This document shows positions 20,462 to 31,435 of a DNA stretch of 64,000 nucleotides, in pieces. Within the stretch, counting starts at the first letter, position 1. Every line of letters starts with the position of its first letter. This stretch comes from Siderastrea radians (lineage: Eukaryota > Cnidaria > Anthozoa > Scleractinia > Rhizangiidae). The notes beneath the pieces were generated by a model. It did not search any database, was not told where the DNA came from, and worked only from the letters and a program-made list of their open reading frames with translations. The translations under genes were made by a program, and so were the position numbers. The stretch is taken from positions 69,493,376 to 69,557,375 of the forward strand of contig OZ024890.1 in the NCBI GenBank assembly GCA_964017195.1, in the 5' to 3' direction.

Positions 20462-21452
20462 AATCATTGAAGTATATAATCAGAAATAATTTTTTCTTTT
20501 GTTTTTTATCGATTGTACCAAGTTCAACAAGTGAATCAAGAAGATATAATACCTGATTTTTCAGTTTCATTGAGCTATTTCCTGCTTTTATCGATCCTAA
20601 GCTCAAATAAAGTCGTTTGATCAATTTTTCATCTTCATAATTAGTGATGCCACTTCCTTCAGTTTCCCAATCCTGTTCAGAAGAGTCCTCTTCATCGTCA
20701 GAAAGTTCAAAAGCAGGTCTTCGGCTCATGACAGCTTTTTCCAAAGGGGTTGGAGTAGTTTCTCTTTTTTTGTGTGGGGGAGTGGGCTTCAGTCTATACT
20801 TCTCCGCCTGTAACTCAAAAACTGTTTTTGGTACCCCTCTTTTCCCATAAATTCCATCTCTTACTTTTTTGAGGTCCTCCATTGAATAACCATATAATGG
20901 AGAATTTTTACTTTTTACTCTGTAATTGGGATCATTTCCAAATTTCGTAATCAGTTGATTAACTGTTTGCAATAGGGTTGATTCATGGGAATATTCTGTT
21001 TTAACCGGTTTCGCCTTCCCCCACTCTTTACGTGTGGATTTTTTTTCTTCCATCAGCGTTTGGGGTGGTGGTGGAAAATCATCATCATCATCATCAACAA
21101 CTTCTTGATATGAGGGTGGTGGTGGTGATGGTGGTGGTGATGGTGATGGTGTTGGTGATGGTGCTGGTGCTGGCGCATCCGGTCTGAATTCATCACCAAA
21201 AGGGTAAGTTTCGTCAAATTCATCCATTGTGTAATCAGGAACTTCCTGCTCCTCCTCTTCTTCTTCTTCTTCTTCCACAGTGGTGCTATTTTCATCAATC
21301 CTTTTTGTGATTGGTTTAAAAAACTCTTCTCCTGCAAGCTGACCAAACTCTTTGTTTATTTTATCCTTTCTGAATTTTTGGCGAATTTCTTCTGTTTGTT
21401 TATCCAACATCGTTTTTTCTTCAGCCAGTTGTTGCCATTTTTTCTTCGACAT
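20451..21452 (-). CDS. Acidic PPxY-motif protein of the capsid cluster
   Basis: An intact ORF of 333 residues from the Met at 21452 (MSKKKWQQLAEEKTMLDKQT). The open frame extends 16 codons further upstream, but this Met avoids overlapping the divergent ATPase gene. Features in order: a charged coiled-coil N-terminus, a poly-Glu run, a proline-rich region containing PPPPSYQEV (a PPxY late-domain motif), an Asp run, YSMEDLKKVRDGIYGKRG, an acidic stretch, TEGSGITNYEDEKLIKRLY and a hydrophobic helical C-terminus. PPxY motifs recruit Nedd4-type ubiquitin ligases and occur in adenovirus protein VI and many budding viruses. I do not recognise the whole family, so a virion/trafficking role is inferred. 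Confidence 0.6.
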   Translation of the reverse strand: MSKKKWQQLAEEKTMLDKQTEEIRQKFRKDKINKEFGQLAGEEFFKPITKRIDENSTTVEEEEEEEEEQEVPDYTMDEFDETYPFGDEFRPDAPAPAPSPTPSPSPPPSPPPPSYQEVVDDDDDDFPPPPQTLMEEKKSTRKEWGKAKPVKTEYSHESTLLQTVNQLITKFGNDPNYRVKSKNSPLYGYSMEDLKKVRDGIYGKRGVPKTVFELQAEKYRLKPTPPHKKRETTPTPLEKAVMSRRPAFELSDDEEDSSEQDWETEGSGITNYEDEKLIKRLYLSLGSIKAGNSSMKLKNQVLYLLDSLVELGTIDKKQKKKLFLIIYFNDYVF

Positions 21453-21487
21453 ATTTCCAGCGTTAATATATAGAAGTGAAAAAAAAA
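21453..21487. promoter_or_regulatory. Divergent 35-bp promoter region between capsid and packaging genes
   Basis: Only 35 bases separate the PPxY gene (minus) from the ATPase gene (plus). TTAATATATAG on the plus strand is a possible TATA-like element. Functional assignment is inferred from the divergent layout. Confidence 0.3.
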
Positions 21488-22120
21488 ATGAAGATTCCAA
21501 ATTATGACCCAGGTTCTTCTAAGAGTAACTACGAACAAGGTCACCCTTGCATGCCAGCAGATGTTTTTCGGATGTTAATTTGTGGACCCAGTAATTCTGG
21601 TAAAACAAACACATTACTGCATATGCTTTATGAGTTGTTAGAGTATGATAAAATTTACCTCTTTTCAAAGAACCTGCACCAGAACAAATACCAGAATCTT
21701 TTGCAGTACTTCGCTGAAGAAGTCAACCCCAAGGTTGGTTACGAGGTTATCGAGGCCCATGGTGATGAAATCATTCCACTCGAAGAGCTTCCGGTGGACA
21801 CCCAAAAAATAGTTGTTTTTGATGATCTTGTTTGTGAAAGCAACCAAAACAGCATCATTAATTATTTTATCAACGGGCGACACAGAAACTGCTGCGTTAT
21901 TTACCTCACTCAAACTTTTTACAAGGTGCCGAAAAACATCCGCGATAACTGCAGCCATTTTTGTATTTTCAGATTTCTTCCAAGAGAAAACAAACGAATT
22001 GCAGACGAAATAGGTGTGGATTATGACGCTTTGAATCGCGCCACCGATAAAAAATATTCTTTCTTTTACTATGACAAACCCCAGAAATTAATGAAAAAAA
22101 ATTTTGATGAAGATATATAA
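21488..22120 (+). CDS. FtsK/HerA (A32-like) genome packaging ATPase
   Basis: An intact ORF of 210 residues from the ATG at 21488. The Walker A motif is GPSNSGKTN, Walker B is IVVFDDL, and a sensor-type segment reads CVIYLTQTFYKVPKNIRDNC. This set is characteristic of the packaging ATPases of Polintons, adintoviruses and NCLDV A32 proteins, which drive DNA into the capsid. A GTG 12 bases upstream is in frame but the ATG is preferred. The stop at 22118-22120 abuts the next ATG (22121), the start of the fibre gene. Confidence 0.9.
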   Translation: MKIPNYDPGSSKSNYEQGHPCMPADVFRMLICGPSNSGKTNTLLHMLYELLEYDKIYLFSKNLHQNKYQNLLQYFAEEVNPKVGYEVIEAHGDEIIPLEELPVDTQKIVVFDDLVCESNQNSIINYFINGRHRNCCVIYLTQTFYKVPKNIRDNCSHFCIFRFLPRENKRIADEIGVDYDALNRATDKKYSFFYYDKPQKLMKKNFDEDI

Positions 22121-23168
22121 TGGGGTATATTAACGTCAAATAGGTGGAACTAGCCAAACTACGACGAGTGAAAGTGGAAAAGTGGGTCCTCCTGGCCCAG
22201 GGGGTCCTCCTGGCCCCGAGGGTCCTCCTGGCCCTGGAGGACCACAAGGTTCTTATGGTCCAAGAGGAGAAAAAGGGCCCGCTGGACCACAAGGTCAGGA
22301 GGGAGCACAAGGACCACGGGGTTTAAAAGGCGACAAGGGCGACAAGGGCGATAAGGGCGATAAAGGTGATCCTGGATCTCAGGGTAGTGTCAGCGGTTCT
22401 GCTAATATTGACATGCAAAATAAGTACGATATTTTGCGATTAAAAAGCAACCCTTATCCTGTCCACGGTGATCTGACAAAGGTAATAAACTATCAGGACA
22501 CCAGAAATATCTTTCTTTCAAAAAAGGAAGGCGGAAAAATGGAAGCAAGCATTGATATGAACAATAATACAATCTACAACGTAAAAGACCCAGTACAGGC
22601 AGATCAAGCCACAAACAAAAAGTATGTTGATAATCAGCTTGTAAAAAAATTGTATAAAGGAGCTGATATTGATATGAAAAACAATTCGATTGTAAATGTC
22701 AAATTTCCGTCAAACCAAAAAGACGCCACAAGTGTCGAGTTTGTCAGTAAAAGACTTAGTGAAACACAAAAAGAATATCTTAAAAACGATGGCACAAAAA
22801 GCATGACTGGAGACTTAAATTTAAATAACAATAAAATTATTAACCTACAAACCGATTACAAAGATTCGAAATCCGCAGTTAATGTTGCTTTTATGCAAAA
22901 TGAAATAACATCTACGAAAGATCTTGTCACTCAAAAAATTCATGAATCTCAGATTATTAACTCGGGTCAAAAAAGAGACGCCTTCAGATACTTGATGGAA
23001 GACAGTGATGAATCTTCGAGTGAAAACAATATCAAGGTTTTGGGTATTAACGATTTTCCCAATTCTCCACATCAAATTAATAAAAAAGATTACCAACTTC
23101 AACTCTTGTTTGAAAAAGGCTCACCCAACCAGTACCGGTCACGCCTCGGTTTTAAAGCAAATTTATAA
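22121..23168 (+). pseudogene. Collagen-like fibre protein of the Polinton, frame broken near the start
   Basis: The ATG at 22121 follows the ATPase stop directly and encodes seven residues before TAG at 22142. A second frame, with no ATG of its own near the start, continues through a collagen-like domain of about 22 Gly-X-Y triplets (GPPGPGGPPGPEGPPG ... KGDKGDKGDKGDPG). It is followed by tail-fibre type repeats: IDMNNNTIYNVKDPVQADQA with KKYVDNQL, then similar MKNNSIVNVK and LNLNNNKIINL blocks. Such repeats build trimeric shaft/attachment fibres in phages and viruses. A one-base loss near 22139 accounts for the break. The C-terminus after 23168 (RSRLGFKANL) is a natural-looking stop, but more fibre-like sequence occurs after the DIRS insertion. 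Confidence 0.8.
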
Positions 23169-23416
23169 ATAGTATAAATTTAAGTTAATGTGACAACCAT
23201 GAAGGTGATCACATCTGTCACGCAATGCACTAGCAAGACAATGGCCTCTGTGTGTATATCCAAAGGTCAACTTGACCTGGTGCATAGGAAATGACTTGTC
23301 ATTTCTAGTCCAATCAAAATGCAGCAAGTCTTACTGTCAATCAAAACATTACTGTTCTCTTTTACATTTCCCTGCATAGAGTTCATAATTCTCTGATCTT
23401 TCCAAGTGGTGGCCAT

Positions 23417-23710
23417 TTGTGGGGTGAAACTTTTCGTAATAAGCGCATCCTATTTTTCTGCGACAACAGGTCAGTCGTAGACATAGTGAATTCCAAGCGG
23501 TCCCGCATTCCTCGGGTGATGGACTTGGTTCGCCACTTGACTCTTTTGACACTCAGATATAATTTTTACCTGAAAGTCAGCCATATCGAGGGCAAACGGA
23601 ATGAAATTGCTGACTCAATTTCTCGCTTTCAGATGGAAAGGTTCCGCTTGCTGGCCCCACATGCAGACCCGACTCCCTGTCCGGTACCTCAGGTACTCTG
23701 GGAGATTTAG
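23417..23710 (+). pseudogene. DIRS RNase H domain fragment
   Basis: About 97 residues start at HLWGETFRNKRILFF. The RNase H catalytic Asp is in ILFFCDNRSVVDIVN and a second Asp is in GKRNEIADSISRFQ. The N-terminal part and the RT domain are absent. It overlaps the recombinase frame by a few codons. Confidence 0.75.
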
Positions 23711-24675
23711 AGGAAGATATCAACCACTACTTTAAACTATCCATTGCCACCTCCACTCAACAAACTTACACCTCTGCTGAAAAACGGTTTGTGGATTTCT
23801 GCTCCTTATATCGCCCGAGGTCTGGGAGTTGCCTACCAGCAGATGAGGATACCCTTATCCAGTATGTTGCATATCTGGCTAAGTCTATCAAACATTCATC
23901 AATCAAGGGCTATCTCGCTGCTGTTCGCCATTTCCATATTCGTTCGGGTTTCACGCTGGAGCTTAACAAGTTTCTACGCTTACAGCTTATCTGCAGAGGC
24001 ATCAAACGCTCCCAGGGTGCTAGCTCCACTAGAGTTCGGCTGCCCATTGCCATCCATCACCTTAGGCTTTTCTACTGTCTGTTAGCCATCCCTTATACCC
24101 GTAATTATGATTCGGTCATGACCTCGGCAGCTATGACTCTTTCATTCTTTGGTTTTCTGCGCCTTGGGGAGTTAACGTGTAATGGAAAATTTTCCTCTGA
24201 CACCCATTTGTCCCTAGGTGATGTCACTTTCCTCCCCTCCTGGGATAATCCTGATCACATGTCCATTCGTATCAAAGTTTCTAAGACCGACCCATTTCGA
24301 TCTGGTCAGACTATTATGGTAGGTAAAACAAATCAACCAGTTTGTCCTGTTAAGGCTATGAAGTCCTATTTATCTCTGCGCAACTCAACACCAGGCCCCC
24401 TTTTTATATATGCATCTGGGCAACCCCTGTCAAAAGATGCCCTGACCTCAGAAACAAGGCAGCTTCTTTCTCAGTCCGGTTTAAACCCATCTGAATACGC
24501 AGGCCACAGTTATAGGATTGGGGCAGCTACAACGGCAGCGGCTGTGGGTCTTCCCCCATGGCTTATCAAAACACTAGGTCGCTGGTCCTCTGATTGCTAT
24601 GAGCGATATATCAAATCCCCTCAACCCCTTATTCTTGAAGTCTCGCAGAAACTAATGAAGGATTCCTACCACTAA
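23690..24675 (+). CDS. DIRS tyrosine recombinase (YR)
   Basis: It is an open frame with an N-terminal SAM-like core-binding domain (YVAYLAKSIKHSSIKGYLAA) and a catalytic domain. The first Arg is in GFLRLGELTC, the HxxR box is GHSYRIGAAT and the nucleophile Tyr is in LGRWSSDCYERYI. It would integrate the circular cDNA of the element. It has no frameshift, unlike most of the Polinton genes. The start codon is uncertain: the frame opens upstream of the Met at 23791, with about 30 plausible extra codons from GDLEEDINHYF. Confidence 0.85.
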
Positions 24676-25089
24676 GTGGGTTATTTCATTTTCAACTTTT
24701 GTTTTTGTTCGTCATGGGGAATACACTTTGTGTATTTGTGGGGATGAAGTGCTCCATACAGGTCACCCTTTGCCCCATAGACTCACATGGTCAGCTATCT
24801 TGGTAGAATGGGACCCCAGGATACTCGGTTGTCGAGAGGATAAGGACCTCTCAGGGCCTGGGGATTAGGACCCCGTAGAGAGGATTAGCACTCTCGTTGC
24901 CAAGCAACCTGACCTGTATGATCCTTATAGATGGATGTGTATAGGCAACTCGAGTACTTCATCCCCTACCCCTTTTCCCACACAATTTGTTGTGCTGCTT
25001 CATTCATGGGTTGGGAGTATTAACTTATATAAACTTCCGGTTGGTTACTATACTATGGTCGTTGAATGGTTTCCTCCAGAAATGAGTGA

Positions 25090-25551
25090 GTTGAGTGTGA
25101 CAGTGCAACAAAAACAGTTTATGCAACAAAAACATTCGAGAAGTACACCAAAACAGTTATCAATTTCCACAGATGGGGTAGCTCACCTCCACAATTTCTT
25201 TATCTTGATCTGCACGGTACAGTTAGTTTTCCATCACTTTTAACAATTGGACATCTTATTGTTTATGGTGTTAAAGAAACAATTTCAAACGTTGACCCAA
25301 GTGTCTATGACACTGCTTTTGTTATTGAAAATGGAAAAATGGTTATGGAAACAGATTTGTCTTTAAACGAACACCATTTGCGTGGTTCCGTTCATTACTT
25401 ACATGGGTTTTTAAATACGAAAAATAAGAAAAATAATCAATTATATTTTATATTAAATGGTAGTTCCCAGGTATTACATGACAAGACGCAAGTGGGTCTG
25501 AACTGGAAGTACCCGATTTCCGAATTAATTAAGTTGCGGTTTACTCGGTAA
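25090..25551 (+). pseudogene. Polinton fibre-like C-terminal fragment after the DIRS insertion
   Basis: An open frame of about 153 residues has no start of its own. It contains WGSSPPQFLYLDLHG, DTAFVIENGKMVMETDLSLN, HYLHGFLNTKN and a C-terminus ending in LIKLRFTR. The METDLSLNEHHLRG step followed by HYLHGFLNTK matches the 'N-repeat then linker' style of the fibre upstream, so it is probably part of the same or a similar fibre gene. An 18-base direct repeat of Thr/Lys codons (CAACAAAAACA) lies at its beginning. The assignment is inferred. Confidence 0.45.
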
Positions 25552-25560
25552 TTAAATTTC

Positions 25561-28223
25561 TATCAACAAAGCGAGGTAAATGGGGATCAAATAGGATACA
25601 TGTCAGGCTCAAATTAAGGCTTGACGAGTGACGAATTTCATGAATCACATGCTTAGGTCATTTGAGAATACGGTCTCTTCGAGGTTAAAATGGAACTGCC
25701 GGTCGATGGCTCCGAGGAAAGTGCTGTTCGTCCACTTCTCGGATAAAATCCAGGAATTGTTAGATTGTAACAAACAGAAAGAAGTTCCCCGCCCGCTTTC
25801 CGGATGATATTATAACAACAACAACAATTTATTTCGATATTCCCACATGGGAAGCAAAGTGAAGCGCGCAAAGTGCGCCGTACCAAGGAAAGTACGAAAT
25901 CGTGCCTTCTTCGTTTGGTTTGTTTGCGATATTTCTTCGCCATGCACCGAATTTGCGGTTATTTCAAGAAGAGACGTTTGGAAGGTTTTCAGCCTTGGCG
26001 GTTGAAGCTGTCGGCTTGCACTCACATGGCCGTGAATTCGATTCCTGCAATTGCCGATTGGTGACGCCACTGCCATCTTCTATTGTATTTTCTTGCTGAT
26101 CTCACCAAGCAGCTCCACAAAAAAGGTAAGCCCTAGCTTTGAGTCAGTGTTGTGTTCTCTACAATCAATTCTGACTTGCCGTCTTATGTAATCACAACAC
26201 AAAATGAAAGGAATTTGGAAAAAAAATTCTAGATGTTGTGTTTTTGAAAGTGATTTGCGATCGTTTTATTAGGTAGCGTCTTTTGTAGCAAAACTGTTCT
26301 TTGATACGATCCTTGCGTTGCAAGGAATAAAAAATAATGAGTTGTTCATCGACCGGCGCTTTTGCGCCATTGTCACACAGTAGGCTTTGTGAGAACCGAA
26401 ACACTTTGAACAGCGGTTTTCCAATGAGAATTCAAAATGGCGTACATTGCCCAAAACAAGAAAATTACTACTGGGAGATTTTATTTTGGCGTTAAATTTC
26501 CGCTATTCAAAGGCCGAGACAGACCTCAATGAAAGGTAATTGAATGGCGAAGACGTAGAAATATAATTGTTGATGAAATATGTCCAGCTTATTCTGACCG
26601 TGCTGAAATTGGGAGCCTGAAAGTTCAACCTCAATTCTCAATTACAACCTTTCCTGAGGAGTTAATACTTAGTGTACTCCTGGGCGTTTCCAATTTCTTT
26701 CCCATTTAGAAAGAAACGATATATTTGCTGTGTGGAATCTTATTTTATTTTATTTTTTAATTTATAATTTTTTTTGGAAGAAAGATCCAAGATTGCTGTT
26801 GTCTAGGAGATTTTGTGACCGAAACAATAGACTGGGTGATTTAATTTTTAAATTTTTGGGTATCCAGGAGTCTAATCAGTGTAGAACTATTTGACACTGT
26901 CTCAGGTATTTATTAACATATGATGATTTTTCTTCCTTGAAAATGATATCAAGATGATATCGAAAAGTTGTATAATTTCCAATTCACTTATTTTTATCTA
27001 GGGGTCTCCCAGATACATGTAGAGTTGACATGCATGCCTACATCTGCAGTTTTGGTTGTTGTAGTCATGAATTCTTTTAGATAAAATTGGTCTTTTTGGT
27101 CGTAATGGGATTCTTGAACATGTCTTTTTTTCAAGCAATTTTTATTCTTTCTTCTCATTATCATGTTTTTTATCCTGCTGAATATAACATTTTCCTCCTG
27201 TTTAGGTTTATAGCTACTTGATCATTTGACTTACATAACATCTAGCTATAGTAACACAAGAAACAGCAAAGAACTAAGCCCCTGAAAAGTTAACATTGGT
27301 GTTCATATTAGACCTCACCTGAGAGTTTGATTACAGCTGTAAGAGAGGTTTATTAAGAACTGTTAAAATAAAAATGTTACTTTTTTCCTCTAGGTCAACT
27401 GGAATTTAAGATTATTTGGAGTTTTTACTCAATGAGGAACTTAATAATATCCAACTTTGTGCATTGTATATGTAACTGCAAAATACTCAAACAACTTCTG
27501 GATTCTACTGGGGTGGCTGCCTACAAAGCTGATTCACCACAAGATGCAAACGATGCACTGAGAAGTTAAGGCCCAGTTAACCTTGGCGTCAGTCTAACTG
27601 TGCAAAAGAAGGAAGGACATCAAACAGCAGATGCAAAACAAATAATTAACATGACACTGCCTTTTCAGGATTTGTTTTATTGTCTGTACCATTTTTGGGA
27701 CATAAGCTTAAGCCTGCAAGAGTAGATTTAAGGCCTAAGGCACATTGTTGGCGAAGTTGCCAGCCAAATGAGTTTACCATCATAGACAAAGTTTGCTAAA
27801 ATCCCATCACTGAATTGTGGTTTTCAGTGTCACCATTTTAGACCAATTAAGAAATATCAAGTCAAAATGTTCTGCATGTAATTCATACCTTCCATTATGG
27901 TGATACTTTATCACTGATAGTAACTTAATATATATCATTGCTTAATGCATGCACTCTCATTTTTCAGGTCCCAGGGAAAGAAACCTTAGGAAATTAAAAA
28001 GATACCATGGAACATGCTCTACCAATTAAATATATGAAGAATGCCTACTGAGATTTGAATCCTGCCAAGAATATGACTCACGCACTACATTTTGCCTTAG
28101 GGGTGTTGATGTAATGCCAGAGTGTACTGTATTTTGCCTTATTTTAACAGTCCCTTCCAACTTGAAAACTACAGTTAGTAATTAAATTGAACATTAGTGT
28201 CCCTGAGATAGGTCACCTGTCGA
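25561..28223. other. Non-coding AT-rich block, part of a probable 5.9-kb insertion
   Basis: No open frame with a recognisable domain. The overlapping frames at 25653-26454 are noise. Its base composition differs from the Polinton genes. Confidence 0.4.
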
Positions 28224-29480
28224 CAACTGTTACCTTAACAATCCATTAAACTATTTTAAGTCTCAGTTACTAATAAGGGGAACAGTAGCATCCAGATGTA
28301 TCGTCGGAGTGTGCGACTGTTACCTTTAACAATTCCATTCTATTTTAGGTTTCAGTTACTAATTAGGGGAACAGTAGCGTCCAGATGTATCGTCGGAGTG
28401 TGCAACTGTTACCTTTAACAATTCTTTTCTATTTTAAGTCTCAGTTACTAATGAGGGGAACAGTAGCATCCAGATGTATCGTCGGAGTGTGCAACTGTTA
28501 CCTTTAACAATTCCTTTCTATTTTAAGTCTGAGTTACTAACAAGGGGAACAGTAGCACCCAGATGTATCGTCGGAGTGTGCAACTGTTACCTTTAACAAT
28601 TCTTTTCTATTTTAAGTCTCAGTTACCAATAAAGGGAACAGTAGCATCCAGATGTATCGTCGGAGTGTGCAACTGTTACCTTTAAAAATTCCTTTCTATT
28701 TTTAAGTCTCAGTTACTAAGGAGGGGAACAGTAGCATCCAAATGTATTGTCAGAGTGTGCGACTGTTGCCTTTAACGATGTCTTTCTATTTTAAGTCTCA
28801 GTTACTAATGAGGGGAACAGTAGCATCCAGATGTATCGTCGGAGTGTGCGACTGTTGCCTTTAACAATCCCTTTCTATTTGAAGTCTTATTTACTAATGA
28901 GGGGAACAGTGGCATCCAGATGTATCGTCGGAGTGTGCGATTGTTGCCTTTAACAATTCCTTTCTATTTTAAGTCTCAGTTACTAATGAGGGGAACAGTA
29001 GCATCCAGATGTATCGTCGGAGTGTGCGGCTGTTGCCTTTAACAATCCCTTTCTATTTGAAGTCTTATTTACTAATGAGGGGAACAGTGGCATCCAGATG
29101 TATCGTCGGAGTGTGCGATTGTTGCCTTTAACAATTCCTTTCTATTTTAAATCTCAGTTACTAATGAGGGGAACAGTAGCATCCAGATGTATCGTCGGAG
29201 TGTGCGGCTGTTACCTTTAACAATCCCTTTCTATTTTAAGTCTCAGTTACTAATGAGGGGAACAGTAGCATCCAGATGTATCGTCGGAGTGTGCGGCTGT
29301 TACCTTTAACAATCCCTATCTATTTTAAGTCTCAGTTACTAATGAGGGGAACAGTAGCATTCAGATGTATCGTCGGTGTGTGTGACTGTTACCTTAAACA
29401 ATCCCTTTCAATTAAAAGTTAGCTACTAATGAGGGGAGCAGTAGCATCCAAATCTGTCATCACAGTGTGTGGCTGTTGCC
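28224..29480 (+). repeat. 89-bp tandem repeat array, about 14 copies
   Basis: The unit is about 89 bases and includes ACTGTTACCTTTAACAAT, CAGTTACTAATGAGGGGAAC and CAGATGTATCGTCGGAGTGT. Spacing of the CAGATGTATCGTCGG block is 88-91 bases throughout (for example near 28384, 28472, 28560, 28650). Copies at both ends are more diverged. Alternating variants (TGAAGTCTTATTTACTAATG with CAGTGGCATC) near 28880 and 29060 suggest a two-unit higher-order repeat. Confidence 0.93.
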
Positions 29481-31353
29481 TTCTGCCTGGCAGTATCAAA
29501 CAATGAAAACCAAATATAGTCAATATAATCAATAATAATCAATTCCAATTAATTGACTGGTTATGGAAATCAATACAATTCAAAGCTTAAAAGTTGAGTG
29601 ACTATTGATTGTTATTGACTATCTTTGATTAATATTGATTTTGATTGGAATTAACTCTCGGTTCATATTTGCACACAGCATGTTAATAATTTATTGGCAA
29701 ATGATAATAAAGTTTATTTGTTCTAAACATAGTTTTTAGGTTTAGCATTCCTTATATCACTATTTACAAAGAACATGCTAGTTAAAAAATGATGTCATTT
29801 CATGACCTGTTCCTATAAATCCTATTCCTGGATCTGTACTTATGTTAGTGTAGGTCTAGAGAATTGGGGCAAACAATGATATGTACAGTTGAGTGAGGAA
29901 AGATTAAAAATAAATTGTTACTAGCTGTAGCAGGTATTTTAAGGTTTGCATTTTTGTTGTGTTATGTTATATTTTGTTTTATTATGATTTTTTTGCCGGG
30001 GGGGGTGGGGGGGCACGTCACTTTCCCATGTGTCACAATTATTAGAAGTCCCTGGATGTTTTTCCGTAACGGTGATAACAATAACAGTTTGTTAAACTGC
30101 AGTTTAGTCCATTCGGTACAATTTTAAATTGCCATATACTATAATATTTGAGTTCAACATTGTGGTAGAACAAGGTTGAAATGCTGCAGATTTAATACCA
30201 GTTTTAATACTGTGACTTCGGCATCATGCACGAGGCCAGAGTGATGGTGAAGGAAAGAGAACCGTCAAACTCCCGAATTGGACAAATGCCAAAGGCAAGC
30301 CCGTAAAGTGACACTTCTTCGTTGGGACGTTATTCTTAGGCGACTTTTAGATGTTCCTGTTAAGCGCCCGGAAACCACTGCTTTTCTTGGGCAATCGAAT
30401 TAAGTGCTGTGAAATGAAACTTGCAACCAGTAGCATGGCCAACAATTAGAACGCTGAGGATGAAATCACGATGTCAGCAAGGGGAAACCGGTCGTTTCGC
30501 CTACGATATATTTTGTTTTTGTTTTTGTCTGCTAACGTCTTAAATGCCGACAGTAAATGAATTATATACTATTTTTCGTTCTTAAAGCGTGTTACCCTAG
30601 GAAAAGAAAAAGCAATATATTTAATTTCTCGTTCTCTAAGCGCGTCAAAGGTTAACCAACTGGCCTTGGGCGAAAAGACTCTTAGGCGAAACGACCGCTA
30701 GCCTGCGCGCAGACGTCTGGGAGACTAAACGACCGCAAGCGTAGGAAGCAATAGTTTGCTCAGTCGGCAAAGCGAATGGCCTGTTCAGAGGACAGATTAT
30801 TAGACTGCGAGCAGTCTCTCTTTTGCTCTAAAATCCGTGCAGAACGAAGCGCAAATAGCGAACGCGAGCGAGCACGATTTGAGACTGCTTGCAGTCTAAC
30901 AGATTATGTGAACGAAAGTTTTATCTTTTTTGTTACTGTTACTGTTTCTTTCTTTCGTAGAGAAAGCGTATCGAGTTTCTGTGAATAATTCTCGCGATTT
31001 TGTAAAAAACGGGAGAAAGACCATGTTGTATTTATAGATTCTCTTCAAGTATTTCTCTCAGAACGTCCGATCGCATACCAACAAATGACCTCTCCGGAGA
31101 AAGGAGAGGCGGTAAAACCGCTCGCGAGCGCTACGATCCTGTAGAGAAATAAGAGGCTATTCATGGCCTATTATCTTATTGTTTGTTAACAGCCACAAAA
31201 ATAAATTTCCCGTTGCGATCAACTTGCAAAAAGGTCTGTGATATTTATTCAACAACTGTGTGTTTCCGGTAACAGAAAAGCTTTGTTGACAGCGAAAGCG
31301 GCGGATTTTAACACCTATTGCTTTCGCGGCGCCTTGATCAAAATTCAAATATG
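29481..31353. other. Non-coding block with simple-sequence tracts
   Basis: It contains an AT-rich stretch of ATTGATT/AATCAAT words (29520-29650) that can self-pair, a G-rich run near 29998-30013 and a fold-back at 30800-30899. No gene was recognised. Confidence 0.4.
30800..30899. mobile_element. Short fold-back element with TTAGACTGC ends
   Basis: TTAGACTGCGAGCAGTCTC at the left is the inverse of GAGACTGCTTGCAGTCTAA at the right. The two arms are themselves near-palindromic, with about 60 bases between them. Confidence 0.5.
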
Positions 31354-31387
31354 AAAGGAATGCGGGGTCCACAACCCCGCATTCCTT
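31354..31387. repeat. Perfect 14-bp-arm hairpin
   Basis: AAGGAATGCGGGGT pairs with ACCCCGCATTCCTT around a 6-base loop. It lies just before the resumption of Polinton sequence and could mark an insertion boundary or act as a terminator-like hairpin. Confidence 0.6.
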
Positions 31388-31435
31388 AATGTACTTCCAG
31401 TTAGACCCCGTAGCGTCTCGTCATGTCCTGCAAAT

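Larger units (their letters stand above)
23380..25060 (+). mobile_element. DIRS-type tyrosine-recombinase retrotransposon, 5'-truncated
   Basis: An RNase H domain followed by a tyrosine recombinase in overlapping frames is the 3' gene order of DIRS elements. The RT domain is missing. The 3' end region (24676-25060) is non-coding and contains short self-complementary blocks. Exact borders are uncertain. It sits inside Polinton sequence, because fibre-type coding reappears at 25090. Confidence 0.75.
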
